Shown piece by piece: positions 7,245 to 16,951 of a DNA stretch of 64,000 nt. The stretch spans positions 218,897-282,896 of the forward strand of contig ONII01000011.1 of assembly GCA_900317845.1 (NCBI GenBank). The letters run 5' to 3'. The translations under genes and the position numbers were made by a program. This DNA is from an uncultured Bacteroidales bacterium. GTDB lineage: Bacteria > Bacteroidota > Bacteroidia > Bacteroidales > UBA932. How positions within the stretch are numbered: the stretch's first letter is position 1; every line of letters begins with the position of its first letter. The notes beneath the pieces are model-generated. The model was given only the letters and a program-made list of their open reading frames with translations. It ran no database searches and was not told where the DNA came from.

Positions 7245-8870
7245 ATGAAAAGCTACCTGAAAAAACTGGAAGAACAAATTCGGCTTCGCGCCAGCAAACC
7301 CGCCTTGTGTGACTACGGCGGGGAAAGTTACACCTATGCCCAAGTAGCGGAACAGGTGGAAAAGTTCCACATTTTTTTCCAGGCGGCCGGCATCCGCAAA
7401 GGGGACAAAATTGCCCTCTGCGCCCAGAATTCGGCCCGGTGGGCCATCGCCTTCCTGGCGGTGAACACCTATGAGGCCACCATCGTCCCCATCCTTCCCA
7501 ACTACACGCCGGAAGGCCTTGCCCAGCTTATCTGCCACTCGGACAGCATTTTTCTTATAGCGGACGCCCCCATCTGGAAAAACCTGAAACCGTTCGAGCT
7601 TCCGCTCGTCAGGGGCGTTTTGGACGCCCGGGAATACAAACTGCTCGCCTGCACGGACCCGCTGCTGCAAACCGCCTGGGAAGACCACGAAAGGCTATTT
7701 AAGGAATGCTACCCGGAAGGACTCTCCATGGACGATATCCACTATCCGGACAACCCGGAAGCCATTGCCATCATCAATTACACTTCCGGCACCTCCGGAG
7801 ACCCCAAGGGCGTCATGCTCAGTTACGGGGCCATGTCGGACATCGTGGAATATTGCCAGCAGCATATCCACAACGCGCCGGAGAAGCTGGTTTCCATGCT
7901 GCCGCTGGCCCATATTTACGGCCTGGGCATTGAATTCATCTACCCTTGCTGCACCGGGTTCACCATCCACTTCCTGGGCAAGGTGCCTTCCCCGTCCCTC
8001 CTGGTCCAGGCCATGAGCGAAGTTAAGCCGTACCTGATGATTACGGTGCCGCTCATCATGGAGAAGCTTTACAGCAACCTGATCCGGCCGCAGTTAAACA
8101 CCCGTTCGGCCAAGGCCATTCTCACCATTCCGGGGGTCCGTTCCTCCTTCTATCGTTCCGTAGGCAAAAAACTGCTGGCCACCCTGGGCGGGAACGTGCA
8201 CACCCTCATCATTGGCGGAGCCCCGCTTAGCTGGAAGGTAGAAAGCGTCCTCAAAAAGATTGAACTGCCCTATGTGGTGGGCTATGGCATGACGGAGGCC
8301 TGCCCGCTGCTGGCCTTTGACATGCCGGCAGGCTATGCCCCCGGCTCCTGCGGCAAGCCCATCCATCAGATCCGGATCGACTCCTCGGAGCCGGACCGCA
8401 TCCCCGGAGAAATCCAGGCCCAGGGTCCCAATCTGTTCTCTGGCTATTACAAGAACCCGGAGGCGGAAAAAGAGGCATACACAGCAGACGGCTGGTTCCG
8501 CACCGGAGACCTGGGCATTATGGACGAGTCCGGCAACCTGTTCATCCGCGGCCGCATTAAAGCGCTCATCCTGAGCTCTTCCGGCCAAAACATTTACCCG
8601 GAAGAAGTGGAGCAGGTCCTGGGACGGCATCCGCAGGTAGAAGAATCCCTGGTGGTGGACCGGGAGAACAAGCTGGTGGCCCTGGTATACCCCAAAGCCG
8701 GCTCCGTTAAAGGCGACGATGAGGAAGCTATTGCCGCCCTGTCGGACGACATCCGCACAAGGAGCAACGCCCTCCTCCCCAAATTCAGCCAGATTTTCCA
8801 GGTAGAGCTGGTGGACATGCCCTTCGAGCGCACCGCCAAAGGCAGCATCAAGCGGCATCTGTATCAGTAG
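7245..8870 (+). CDS. AMP-dependent acyl-CoA synthetase (long-chain fatty acid type)
   Basis: A 541-residue member of the ANL adenylating family that activates a carboxylic acid, most likely a fatty acid, with ATP to an acyl-adenylate and then acyl-CoA. The phosphate-binding loop YTSGTSGDPKGV is at residues 179-190. The adenylate-binding YGMTEACP and the hinge region with WFRTGDLG follow, and the C-terminal small domain ends with the catalytic lysine context TAKGSIKR. The start at 7245 follows the -7 box. The protein is somewhat shorter than FadD-type enzymes, and the substrate chain length cannot be inferred. Confidence 0.85.
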   Translation: MKSYLKKLEEQIRLRASKPALCDYGGESYTYAQVAEQVEKFHIFFQAAGIRKGDKIALCAQNSARWAIAFLAVNTYEATIVPILPNYTPEGLAQLICHSDSIFLIADAPIWKNLKPFELPLVRGVLDAREYKLLACTDPLLQTAWEDHERLFKECYPEGLSMDDIHYPDNPEAIAIINYTSGTSGDPKGVMLSYGAMSDIVEYCQQHIHNAPEKLVSMLPLAHIYGLGIEFIYPCCTGFTIHFLGKVPSPSLLVQAMSEVKPYLMITVPLIMEKLYSNLIRPQLNTRSAKAILTIPGVRSSFYRSVGKKLLATLGGNVHTLIIGGAPLSWKVESVLKKIELPYVVGYGMTEACPLLAFDMPAGYAPGSCGKPIHQIRIDSSEPDRIPGEIQAQGPNLFSGYYKNPEAEKEAYTADGWFRTGDLGIMDESGNLFIRGRIKALILSSSGQNIYPEEVEQVLGRHPQVEESLVVDRENKLVALVYPKAGSVKGDDEEAIAALSDDIRTRSNALLPKFSQIFQVELVDMPFERTAKGSIKRHLYQ

Positions 8871-8876
8871 GTCGTA

Positions 8877-9665
8877 TTACTCCAGATACCGGGCCTGGAG
8901 GCGGAGACAGTCCTCGTAGCTAATTTCCATGGCGTCTTCCAGGTAGCCCTGGATAGAGCCCCAGTTGGCGTCCACAAGATCCAGCGCGTGACTGAAGTTT
9001 TTCACGCTCACGCCCATGAAGGCGCGCACCACTTCTTCTTCGTCTTCCCCGCCGCCGGCAGCACGGACCTCTGCGCAGAGTTTCTGTACCAGGGGCCGAT
9101 AGGCGTCGTTGGAGCGGTCAAAATCTGCCAGGATGGTGGCACGGTCTGCACCCAGGGCGCCCAGAATGAGCGCGGCGCCAATGCCGGTGCGGTCTTTCCC
9201 CTGCGAACAGTGCCACAGGATGGCGCCCTCCTCCGTTTCCAGCACCAGGTTCATGAATGTAGCGTACTGGAGCTGCGAGAATTCGCTCAACACCAGGGAA
9301 GGATACAGTTCCCGGGCCTTTTCCTGGAACATTTTCATGAAGGAAAGCCGGACAATGTGTTTGGGAAGGTCCAGCCAGGTTTCTTCCGGGATGGCTTCTC
9401 CGCTCTCCCGTTCTGCCGAGGTATCCAGCGTAGGGAGCGTAAGGTAAGCAGCGCCGGGAATGGCCACATCCGGCTGCAGGGAGGCCTCCGGAATGGAACG
9501 GAAGTCAAAAATGCGTTTGAGATGGAACTCCCCCACGAGCCGCCTCACATCTGCGTCCGTGACATCGTGCAGGTGAGCCGTACGCAGCAGCCGCCCATAT
9601 TTTACGGTTTTATCCCCGATTTTGATGCCGCCCAAATCCCGGGCGTTGATAATTCCCTCAAACAT
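8877..9665 (-). CDS. Tyrosine/serine protein phosphatase (Y_phosphatase3 family)
   Basis: A 262-residue cytoplasmic phosphatase of the bacterial dual-specificity family (IphP/LipA-like). It begins with the family's typical N-terminal NARDLGG box (residues 7-13) and carries the C(x5)R loop HCSQGKDRTG, with catalytic Cys153 and Arg159. Members act on phosphotyrosine, phosphoserine or phosphoinositides; the target here is unknown. No signal peptide is seen. It diverges from the cytidylate-kinase-like gene, and its -7 box lies only 5 bases before the ATG. Confidence 0.88.
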   Translation of the reverse strand: MFEGIINARDLGGIKIGDKTVKYGRLLRTAHLHDVTDADVRRLVGEFHLKRIFDFRSIPEASLQPDVAIPGAAYLTLPTLDTSAERESGEAIPEETWLDLPKHIVRLSFMKMFQEKARELYPSLVLSEFSQLQYATFMNLVLETEEGAILWHCSQGKDRTGIGAALILGALGADRATILADFDRSNDAYRPLVQKLCAEVRAAGGGEDEEEVVRAFMGVSVKNFSHALDLVDANWGSIQGYLEDAMEISYEDCLRLQARYLE

Positions 9666-9670
9666 AAGTG

Positions 9671-9678
9671 CAAATATA
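9671..9678 (-). promoter_or_regulatory. -7 box of the tyrosine phosphatase gene
   Basis: TATATTTG on the minus strand, 5 bases from the ATG at 9665, predicting a leaderless or nearly leaderless mRNA. Confidence 0.65.
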
Positions 9679-9690
9679 ACGAAAAAACGC

Positions 9691-9698
9691 TATATTTG
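9691..9698 (+). promoter_or_regulatory. -7 box of the cytidylate-kinase-like gene
   Basis: TATATTTG on the plus strand, 22 bases before the ATG at 9721 and only 12 bases from the divergent box of the phosphatase gene. Confidence 0.65.
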
Positions 9699-9720
9699 TA
9701 TATTGCAACCAAGAAAGACT

Positions 9721-10380
9721 ATGGATACCAAAAAGCCATTCGTAATTACCATCAGCCGGGAGCTGGGCTCCGGCGGACGCACCATTGGCCGCAAACTGGC
9801 CGCTCAACTTAACGTTCGCTACAGCGACAAAAACCTCATTCAGGACCTGCGGGAGAAATTCAACCTGTCCACCTATGAGATTGAGAAAATCAAGGGAACC
9901 AAAAAGAACTGGCTCACGGAAATGCTGGACATTGTGGCACCCGTGCCCAATTCCGGTGCCTACATTGGTTTCGAGGCCGGCAAGGGGGACGAGTGGAAAC
10001 TGAACAAAGTAAAAGCGGACGATATTTTTGAAGCAGAGGCCGCCATCCTGAAAGAAATTGCGGCGGAAGGCTCCTGCATCATTGCCGGCCGTTCGGGTTT
10101 CTTTGTGCTCAAAGACCACCCCAACAAGCTGGATATCTTTATCCAGGCCCCGCTGGAAAAACGCATCCAGCGCGTCATGGAAAAACAGAACCTCACGGAG
10201 GAGGAAGCCCGCGAGGTCATTGCCTCGGTGGATAAAAGCCGCGAAACCTACGTGCAGCGCTATGCCGGTACCAGCCGCTACGACACCCGCAACTATGACC
10301 TGGTCATGAACGTGGGAGACATGTCGGACGAAGACGCCGTTGCCTGCATCCTCAAATTCATCAAATACGCCAGCAAGTAA
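9721..10380 (+). CDS. Cytidylate kinase-like family protein
   Basis: A 219-residue P-loop kinase of the cytidylate-kinase-like group (Cytidylate_kin2), which may phosphorylate CMP/dCMP; many members have unproven substrates. The nucleotide-binding segment ISRELGSGGRTIGRKLA lies at residues ~11-27, where a classic GKS/T is replaced by GGRT, as is usual in this group. A lid-like Arg-rich region (RIQRVMEKQ) follows near residue 140. Longer in-frame starts overlap the promoter, so the ATG at 9721 is used. It converges with the AddB gene with no gap. Confidence 0.82.
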   Translation: MDTKKPFVITISRELGSGGRTIGRKLAAQLNVRYSDKNLIQDLREKFNLSTYEIEKIKGTKKNWLTEMLDIVAPVPNSGAYIGFEAGKGDEWKLNKVKADDIFEAEAAILKEIAAEGSCIIAGRSGFFVLKDHPNKLDIFIQAPLEKRIQRVMEKQNLTEEEAREVIASVDKSRETYVQRYAGTSRYDTRNYDLVMNVGDMSDEDAVACILKFIKYASK

Positions 10381-13209
10381 TTAGCGCCCGCAGATATTCT
10401 TAAAGTCGCAGATGGCGCAGGTTTTGGCGTCCCCGGTGCGACGGAAGGGCACATTTACATCGGTCATTTCCAACAGCATGTCCCGGAGTTTTTCCCGCAC
10501 CAGGCGGATAAACTCCGGGCTTTCCGCCACATCCGGCAGCGCCCCGGTATACAGACGGCCGGTACTGTAGATGGAATTGAGCACACGCGCTCCCTTAAGC
10601 TTGGGGTCTGCGTGGGCGAAGAGTCCGTACACAAAGAGCTGGAGAGCAATTTTGGGCCGGCCGCTGTTAGAATCGCCAAAGAGTTTCTCTACCACGCCGG
10701 CGGCATTCTGGTCCGTAATGAGGAGGTCGTCGTCCTCCACCTTACCCGTCTTATAGTCCACAATGCGCACCTCACCCTCCTTGTAGCTGTCCATCCGGTC
10801 AATATAGCCCTTGATGCGGAATCCCTCAAAGGTGGTTTCCCGGCGGAGCTCCAAGCCGATGATACGGAAGCCCGCCGAACCGGAACCCGCCAGCAAATCT
10901 ATATCGTGCTTTAGTGTAGCGCGCACATAGCCCAGCAACACTTCCTCCAGCACCAGGTTGCGTCCGCTCACCTCCACGCTGTTCATCTCGGAGAGCACGG
11001 CCGCCCGAATGAGGCGCTTGAGACGGTCTGTATCCTTCCGTGTGGCCTGCAGGTAGGCCGGGGTCACAAGCTCCATGTCATAGAGCTGCTGCATCACCTT
11101 GTGGAAGACATTACCCAGCATGCCGGCATCCAGCGACTCCGCAACCTCGTCCTCTGCCTGCAACTGTTCCACGAACTGGTAGTAAAAGCGGGCCGCACAA
11201 TATAGGTAACTTTGCAGGACGGAGGCCGACAACACCCCTTCCCGGATGGCCTGCACGTGGGCCTCAGTCTTGGGAATGGCATCCTCCACGCTGACCGGAT
11301 GCATCTCTGCGCTGGCCACCAAACGCTCCAAAGGAAGGTGGAAATGGTATTCCAACTGTTTGATATAGCGGCTTTCCTCCCCAGACTTTAAGCCTTCCGT
11401 CCGGCTGTCATATAGCAGCCACACGTGCTCTGCCCGCTGGATCATGCGGTAAAAATAATACGCCCAAACGGCATCCTGGTACTCATAGGTGGGAAGGCCA
11501 AAGCCTTTCCTGAGCTCCGGCGGGATAAAGGACGACGAAAACGTCTTCCGCGGGAACATGCCCTCGTTGGCGCTCAGGACCACCAGGTTCCTAAAATCCA
11601 GCGCACGGGTTTCCAGCGGTCCCATCACCTGCAGCCCCTGCAGTGGCTCTCCCCGGAACGGCACCGAAATACCCTCCAGGCTGGCCTCCAAAAGACGCAA
11701 ATGGGTTGCGGGCAACAGCTCCAGGTCTGTTTCCTCAAGGATATTGAGCTGCGTATGGCAACGCTTGGCAAAGTCCAGTTCCAGCAGCATGTCTCCGCCG
11801 GCCGATAACTGCCGCCCTACCAGCGCCACCACCTCCGAGAAATACCGTTCCAATGCGTGGTTCTGCTCCACGGACGCCACGGAGGGCTCCGTTACTACCA
11901 CCCGGAAAAAGAGATTCAGCACCGGACCGCCCTGCAAATCCGAGAGGGGGATAAAATATTTGGCATCGGCCTTTACACGGGTTACGATGGCCGATTCTTC
12001 CTCCGACAGCAACTCCCGGAACAGGCCGGAAGCAAACACCTCCCGCACCGTCCGGTGGTAGAAATACCAGCCGTCCGGCCGGTGCCGCAGCCGCAGTTGC
12101 AACTGGCCCAGGGCCTGGAGGAGCGTATACACGGAACTGCCCCGCATGGGATAGCCCATGGTCACGTTCACATTGTCGTGCTCCGGCGGGATGGAATTCA
12201 GCAGCGGCAGAAGAAGGCCCTCGTCCGGAAGCACAAACGCCGTCTCCACGTCATTATCGGCCTTGGCCTCCTGCAGGATGCGCCCGGCCAGTTTGGCCTG
12301 CCCCACGGAAGAAGGCACGCTGATCACCGTAATGCGGGGCTTGGGAAGGCCTTCCGGGTCTATGGGGAAAGCCTGCGGAAACTCCTGCACATTCTTTCGC
12401 ATGAACAGCGACGCTTTATTGGCGGGATCCTTGATTTCCGGGCTCACAAAGTCCCAGACAAATTGGGCCAGGCCGGCGTCCCGCATGCGTGACAGGAGCA
12501 GGCGCTCGCACTCCGTAAGGGCATTCAGGCCCACAAAGACAAAGGTGCGGGTATCCGGGAATACGGGCGAAAGCAAATCCACCGCGGGCGTTCCGCCCTT
12601 CAGGGCGTCTGCCAGGCTGCGGTACACCATGCCCTCGTAGGCCATGCCTTTCTCCTGTAAGTGCTTACGAAACTGCGTATAAAGCGGGAACAGAAGGTTC
12701 CACAACTTCACAAAGCGGGTTTTGATCTCGCTCTCCTTCCCCTCCCGGAAATGCGACAGAAACTGTTCGATAGCCGCCCGCTGGTTCCCGCTCAGGTAAT
12801 CCAGCGGATCCTGGATGGCCTTGAAATCCGACACATTCTGCAGCAGGTCCTCCGCATTTACCAGATACTTGTCGATATCGTCAAAATCCTGCAGCATCAC
12901 GTCCCCCCAGAACACAAACTCGTCCAGCGGCTCTGCCTGCGGGTTAAGCGAACGGTAGCAGTTGTACAGCTCCAGCAGCAGCCGGAGACGGTCTGTCACG
13001 TTTACCTTATATACCGCGTAAAAGAAGTCCTTGATGGTGTACATGGGCGGAACGGGGAGCGGCACACCCCCTCCCTGCTCTTTCACCCGCTCTCCCAAAT
13101 ACTTACGAAAGAAAACCATCGACCTCCGGTTGGGGAAGACGAAGCAGTGTTGCTGTATGTCCGGGGCCCGGAAATAGTGCGCGGCCACCTGCAAGAGAAA
13201 TGGTGTCAT
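10381..13209 (-). CDS. PD-(D/E)XK nuclease / AddB-type recombination subunit
   Basis: A 942-residue AddB/RexB-like subunit, probable partner of the UvrD-type helicase-nuclease at 31085-34051 in double-strand-break end processing. The N-terminal and middle parts are a degenerate helicase fold. The C-terminal nuclease domain shows EVRIVDYKTGK near residue 810. A cysteine in YLYCAARFYYQ and three more in CAICDFKNIC at the extreme C-terminus can form the AddB iron-sulfur staple. The Walker A motif is not recognisable, as in several AddB proteins. It is not beside its partner, which is why no gene symbol is given. Confidence 0.8.
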   Translation of the reverse strand: MTPFLLQVAAHYFRAPDIQQHCFVFPNRRSMVFFRKYLGERVKEQGGGVPLPVPPMYTIKDFFYAVYKVNVTDRLRLLLELYNCYRSLNPQAEPLDEFVFWGDVMLQDFDDIDKYLVNAEDLLQNVSDFKAIQDPLDYLSGNQRAAIEQFLSHFREGKESEIKTRFVKLWNLLFPLYTQFRKHLQEKGMAYEGMVYRSLADALKGGTPAVDLLSPVFPDTRTFVFVGLNALTECERLLLSRMRDAGLAQFVWDFVSPEIKDPANKASLFMRKNVQEFPQAFPIDPEGLPKPRITVISVPSSVGQAKLAGRILQEAKADNDVETAFVLPDEGLLLPLLNSIPPEHDNVNVTMGYPMRGSSVYTLLQALGQLQLRLRHRPDGWYFYHRTVREVFASGLFRELLSEEESAIVTRVKADAKYFIPLSDLQGGPVLNLFFRVVVTEPSVASVEQNHALERYFSEVVALVGRQLSAGGDMLLELDFAKRCHTQLNILEETDLELLPATHLRLLEASLEGISVPFRGEPLQGLQVMGPLETRALDFRNLVVLSANEGMFPRKTFSSSFIPPELRKGFGLPTYEYQDAVWAYYFYRMIQRAEHVWLLYDSRTEGLKSGEESRYIKQLEYHFHLPLERLVASAEMHPVSVEDAIPKTEAHVQAIREGVLSASVLQSYLYCAARFYYQFVEQLQAEDEVAESLDAGMLGNVFHKVMQQLYDMELVTPAYLQATRKDTDRLKRLIRAAVLSEMNSVEVSGRNLVLEEVLLGYVRATLKHDIDLLAGSGSAGFRIIGLELRRETTFEGFRIKGYIDRMDSYKEGEVRIVDYKTGKVEDDDLLITDQNAAGVVEKLFGDSNSGRPKIALQLFVYGLFAHADPKLKGARVLNSIYSTGRLYTGALPDVAESPEFIRLVREKLRDMLLEMTDVNVPFRRTGDAKTCAICDFKNICGR

Positions 13210-13248
13210 ACTTTTCTGCTAAATTAGTAAAAATATCCGAAATTTGTC

Positions 13249-13256
13249 TATATTTG
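13249..13256 (+). promoter_or_regulatory. -7 box of the rubrerythrin gene
   Basis: TATATTTG, 55 bases before the ATG at 13312. The leader is longer than for most genes here; it contains no obvious structure. Confidence 0.55.
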
Positions 13257-13311
13257 TAAATGGATCTTTGTTTTGAAAGATTCAAAACTAAACACAATAA
13301 AAGGAACCGAT

Positions 13312-13866
13312 ATGAAAAAGAAATTCAGATGCCTGGTATGCGGATACGTATACGAAGGCGAAAATCCCCCCGCAGAATGCCCTGTATGTCACGCCAAAGC
13401 AGAGAAATTTGTAGAGGTAAAAGAAGAAGCCGGCAAGCCCCAGTGGGCCTGTGAGCACGTGATTGGCGTTGCCAAAGGCTGTGATCCGGAAGTATGGGCC
13501 GGTCTGCAGGACCACTTCACCGGCGAATGCTCGGAGGTGGGCATGTACCTTGCCATGAGCCGCCAGGCAGAACGCGAAGGCTATCCTGAAATTGCCGATG
13601 CCTTCAAGCGCTATGCCTTTGAGGAGGCAGACCACGCCGCCCGCATCGCAGAGCTCCTGGGAGAGGTCGTATGGGACACCAAAACCAACCTCAAAAAGCG
13701 CTATGAGGCAGAGGCCGGCGCCTGCGAAGGCAAACTGGCCATCGCCACCAAAGCCAAGCAGCTGGGCTACGACGCCATCCACGACACCATCCATGAGATG
13801 GCAAAAGACGAAGCCCGCCACGGGGCAGGCTTCTTAGGTCTTTATAAGCGCTTCTTTGAGAAGTAG
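13312..13866 (+). CDS. Reverse rubrerythrin (NADH peroxidase type)
   Basis: A 184-residue peroxide-scavenging iron protein. An N-terminal rubredoxin domain (CxxC at residues 7-10 and 23-26) precedes a ferritin-like di-iron domain with the carboxylate/histidine motifs EEADHAAR and DEARHG. The domain order is reversed relative to classical rubrerythrin, as in the clostridial 'reverse rubrerythrin' that reduces H2O2 with NADH-derived electrons. It is cytoplasmic and fits an anaerobe exposed to some oxygen. It is transcribed alone and converges with sppA 3 bases away. Confidence 0.9.
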   Translation: MKKKFRCLVCGYVYEGENPPAECPVCHAKAEKFVEVKEEAGKPQWACEHVIGVAKGCDPEVWAGLQDHFTGECSEVGMYLAMSRQAEREGYPEIADAFKRYAFEEADHAARIAELLGEVVWDTKTNLKKRYEAEAGACEGKLAIATKAKQLGYDAIHDTIHEMAKDEARHGAGFLGLYKRFFEK

Positions 13867-13869
13867 TTA

Positions 13870-15651
13870 TTACCGAATCTCAAGCAAGTAAGGCAGCCGG
13901 GCGTAAACAGCGCTCGGCTGCTCTTTTGTCAGGGCTTTGGCAGCCTTGGCTATGCCGGCGAAAGGCGTGTCCGCAAGGATGGAAGGTTCCTCCGGGGTCT
14001 GGCCAAAGCTCATCAGGAGTTCCTCTATCATGGTGAGCGGCTGCGGGTAACCCACTACCGCATATTCGTCGGAAGAATGGAAATCGGCCAGGGAGGCAGC
14101 ATAGGCAATGGCATCTTCCAGCGTGCCAATCTCGTCTACCAGACCTATCTGAAGGGCATCGGCCCCGGTCCAGACACGGCCCTGGGCAATCTGGTCCACC
14201 TGTGCGGGCTCCATGCCCCGGCTGGAAGCCACCAGATTCACAAAGGACTCATAGATATCCTCTACGGAAGCCTGCATGTAGGCCAGTTCCTCTTTGTCGA
14301 AGGGACGCATGAGCGAGAACATGTCGCTGTGCTTGTTGGAGCCCACAGACTCCATGCCCACACCCACCTTTTTGGTGACGCCGGAGAATTCCGGAATCAT
14401 GGAGAATACGCCAATAGAGCCGGTAAGGGTGGTGGCGTCCGTATAAATTTTCTGGCAGCCGTTGGAAATCCAGTAACCGCCGGATGCGGCATAATCGCCG
14501 TAGGAAGCCACCAAGGGCTTTTCTTTTTGGAGAAGGTCCAGCGCGGTGCGGATTTTCACCGAAGCGGAAACGCTGCCGCCGGGAGAGTTCACGCGAAGCA
14601 CCACGGCCTTCACACTCTTGTCTTTCCGGACCTCGTCAATGACCTTGACAAAGCGGTCGCCGGCTACCTGGCCGTATTCCTTGCCCTCTACAATTTCACC
14701 GTCCGCATAGATCACAGCCACATTGTTGCGACCGGGCATCTGAGTGACTTTGGCCGCCACATAGTCGGCGAAGGGCATCAAACCCAGTTTTTCCACCTTC
14801 TCCACCTGTGCAAGGGTGCAAAGCTTGCTCACCAGCGCCTCATGGTCCACCAGTTCATCTACCAGACCGCAATGCAGGAAGTCTTCCGGCTGAATGAGGG
14901 CCAGTTCGTCTACCAGCTGGTTAAAGGTTTCCTCGGAAAGGCCGCGGGCCTCGCAGATGGCGCTAGAAAAGACCTTCCAGCAGGAGGAAATCATCACCTG
15001 GTTCTGCTCCCGGTTTTCTGGCGAGGCGGTAGAGCGGATGAACATTTCACCGGCGCTCTTGTATTTTCCGTGGCGGATGAGCTGCACATGCACCCCCACC
15101 TTGTCCAGCAGATCCTTCAGGAAGGTGAGCTGGCCGGACAGGCCGATGAGCGTGGCATTGCCGCCATGCTGGGAGCCCATATAGATTTTATCGGCAACCG
15201 AAGCCAGATAATAGGAACCGTTGCCCGGATTCTCCGTGTAGGCGATAACGGGCTTTCCGCTCCTGCGGAATTCGGCCAGCGCAATACGCAGCTCCTCCAC
15301 GTGGGACATGCCTACAGCCATGCCATCGGCACGGAGCAGCACGTATTTTACGCCCGGGTCCGAAGCGGCGGTGCGCAGGGCAGCCACGGCGTCATGCATT
15401 CCCACGATGGGGTTCATCTCGAAGGAGCCCATGGACATGAGTCCGGCGCCTTGCGGCAGCTGGGCTTCCTGGGTTTGTTCTGCCAGGGAGAAGGTGCTCA
15501 TATCCAGGTCCAGCACACCCTGACGAGGCAGCGACGGCGTTCCGGCGGCCAGGGCCGAGCCCAGGAAAATGAGCAACAACAGCACGCGAAGGATACGGAG
15601 GACAATGAAGCCGCAGATAACGGCCAGCATGGTCTTGACAAAATCTTTCAT
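13870..15651 (-). CDS. sppA: Signal peptide peptidase SppA, 67-kDa type
   Basis: A 593-residue inner-membrane serine protease (S49) that degrades cleaved signal peptides. One N-terminal transmembrane segment (about 8-37) is followed by two tandem S49 domains. By comparison with E. coli SppA, the general-base lysine is Lys198 (GKYKSAG) and the nucleophile Ser390 (DYAASGGYW). The length matches the long SppA form. It starts 2 bases after the upstream clostripain-like gene, so the two are very likely co-transcribed. Confidence 0.93.
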   Translation of the reverse strand: MKDFVKTMLAVICGFIVLRILRVLLLLIFLGSALAAGTPSLPRQGVLDLDMSTFSLAEQTQEAQLPQGAGLMSMGSFEMNPIVGMHDAVAALRTAASDPGVKYVLLRADGMAVGMSHVEELRIALAEFRRSGKPVIAYTENPGNGSYYLASVADKIYMGSQHGGNATLIGLSGQLTFLKDLLDKVGVHVQLIRHGKYKSAGEMFIRSTASPENREQNQVMISSCWKVFSSAICEARGLSEETFNQLVDELALIQPEDFLHCGLVDELVDHEALVSKLCTLAQVEKVEKLGLMPFADYVAAKVTQMPGRNNVAVIYADGEIVEGKEYGQVAGDRFVKVIDEVRKDKSVKAVVLRVNSPGGSVSASVKIRTALDLLQKEKPLVASYGDYAASGGYWISNGCQKIYTDATTLTGSIGVFSMIPEFSGVTKKVGVGMESVGSNKHSDMFSLMRPFDKEELAYMQASVEDIYESFVNLVASSRGMEPAQVDQIAQGRVWTGADALQIGLVDEIGTLEDAIAYAASLADFHSSDEYAVVGYPQPLTMIEELLMSFGQTPEEPSILADTPFAGIAKAAKALTKEQPSAVYARLPYLLEIR

Positions 15652-15653
15652 AA

Positions 15654-16910
15654 TTATAATACTAATTCGGTTGCTTGGTTCCAGGAGACATGCTCCTTAT
15701 AATAATTGTTCAGATAGGTGGAGCCCATGGACGGGAGGTACATGGACAAGCCGCATACCCGCGTGAGGGGAATGCTCAGGAAATAATCCGTGGCGGCCTG
15801 ATACACAATAAACTGGCTTAATGCGGCATCCAGACGCGTTTTTTCCTGCTCCGAAATACCGGCCTGCACCAGAATGTCCCGCAGGTCGTAGAAATAGTGA
15901 CGGTCGTAGCGGAAATAGCCTTGGACATTGCCTCCGCTCATGGTTTTCAGGATGGGCCGATAGGCCTCGAACAGTTCCTTGCACACCGCCTCCAGGGCGT
16001 CCATCTTTCGGGTATCCACAGCAGTAATGGTGGCGCTGCGGTTGCTACCGGACTGCGCATTGTAATACGCAAAATACTCGCGGCACACCTCCACCGGGTC
16101 CAGCGGCTTGGCAAACAGATGTGTGGTAATGTTTTTATAATCAAAGCCGTCGGCCAACACCTCCGTAGGTGAAAAGCCCACGATGTCCGCCTTGCCCTTA
16201 AGGGCGTGCGCCACCTCCACGCAACCCGACAGGCAGGCATCGATCAGGCAATAATCCAGGTGCATGGGAATGGCATCGGCAAAGTCGTTCAGGTCCATTT
16301 CCGTGCCACCCGAGGGCGTTTTATCCTGGCCGATGGAACGCAGGCTCCACAGCGAGCCGGAAGAGGGTTCAAACTTGGACGGGTCCGTATAGTACCCGGG
16401 CGGCAGCCAACCTGAACCGTGCGAGGAGAAGACCACGCCGTAACTTTGGGCCGGATATTTCTTTTGCGTTGTCGAAAGGGCCTCGTGAATGGTCTCCCTG
16501 GTGCAAAGCTGCGTATCACCGCCCCATACCTGGATGGTGTCCCGCTGCACTTCCCCACTGCGGTTGGCCCAGAGACGATAAAGGACAGGGGCGCTGGGGG
16601 AAGCATAATCTCCCGCGCTTTTGGGAAGACGGGCCAGCACCAGAAGGACATCGGCATTGAAATACGTTCCTTCCGGGATGTAACCGCTTTCCAGGTCCTT
16701 CAGATCCTCCGAAAGATAGCCCGAAAGGGAGTTATAACCGGCCGATATCATGACCATTACCCGGCGCGAGGGCATGGAATAACCGCGCTCCGAGCTGGAA
16801 CGGGAAGCACTGTCCGCGCCGCTGATGCCCATCTCGAAGCCGGCATCCTTGCTACAGGCTGTTGCCACAAGCAGCACAGCCAGAAGGGTCCATATGAGCC
16901 TTTTTACCAT
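15654..16910 (-). CDS. Clostripain-like (C11) cysteine peptidase lipoprotein
   Basis: A 418-residue lipoprotein (lipobox VATAC, Cys near residue 19) of peptidase family C11. The catalytic His is in VFSSHGSGW and the catalytic Cys in DACLSGC, in the usual order. C11 enzymes cut after Arg or Lys, and many mature by self-cleavage. Secretion and anchoring suggest a role in protein breakdown at the cell surface. The ATG at 16910 is used; the TTG at 16919 lies inside the -7 box. It is divergent from the DPP III gene and in an operon with sppA. Confidence 0.87.
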   Translation of the reverse strand: MVKRLIWTLLAVLLVATACSKDAGFEMGISGADSASRSSSERGYSMPSRRVMVMISAGYNSLSGYLSEDLKDLESGYIPEGTYFNADVLLVLARLPKSAGDYASPSAPVLYRLWANRSGEVQRDTIQVWGGDTQLCTRETIHEALSTTQKKYPAQSYGVVFSSHGSGWLPPGYYTDPSKFEPSSGSLWSLRSIGQDKTPSGGTEMDLNDFADAIPMHLDYCLIDACLSGCVEVAHALKGKADIVGFSPTEVLADGFDYKNITTHLFAKPLDPVEVCREYFAYYNAQSGSNRSATITAVDTRKMDALEAVCKELFEAYRPILKTMSGGNVQGYFRYDRHYFYDLRDILVQAGISEQEKTRLDAALSQFIVYQAATDYFLSIPLTRVCGLSMYLPSMGSTYLNNYYKEHVSWNQATELVL

Positions 16911-16916
16911 AATTGA

Positions 16917-16924
16917 CAAAGTTA
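16917..16924 (-). promoter_or_regulatory. -7 box of the clostripain-like gene
   Basis: TAACTTTG on the minus strand, 6 bases before the ATG at 16910; it predicts a leaderless mRNA and rules out the upstream TTG as start. Confidence 0.6.
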
Positions 16925-16937
16925 ATGATTATTTTTG

Positions 16938-16945
16938 TATATTTG
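16938..16945 (+). promoter_or_regulatory. -7 box of the DPP III gene
   Basis: TATATTTG on the plus strand, 6 bases before the ATG at 16952. Only 13 bases separate it from the divergent -7 box, so the two promoters overlap. Confidence 0.65.
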
Positions 16946-16951
16946 CATGTT

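Noticed and set aside
14077-15702. 541-codon plus-strand frame opposite sppA
   Set aside because: Antisense shadow rich in His/Gly/Gln; the SppA frame has all catalytic motifs.
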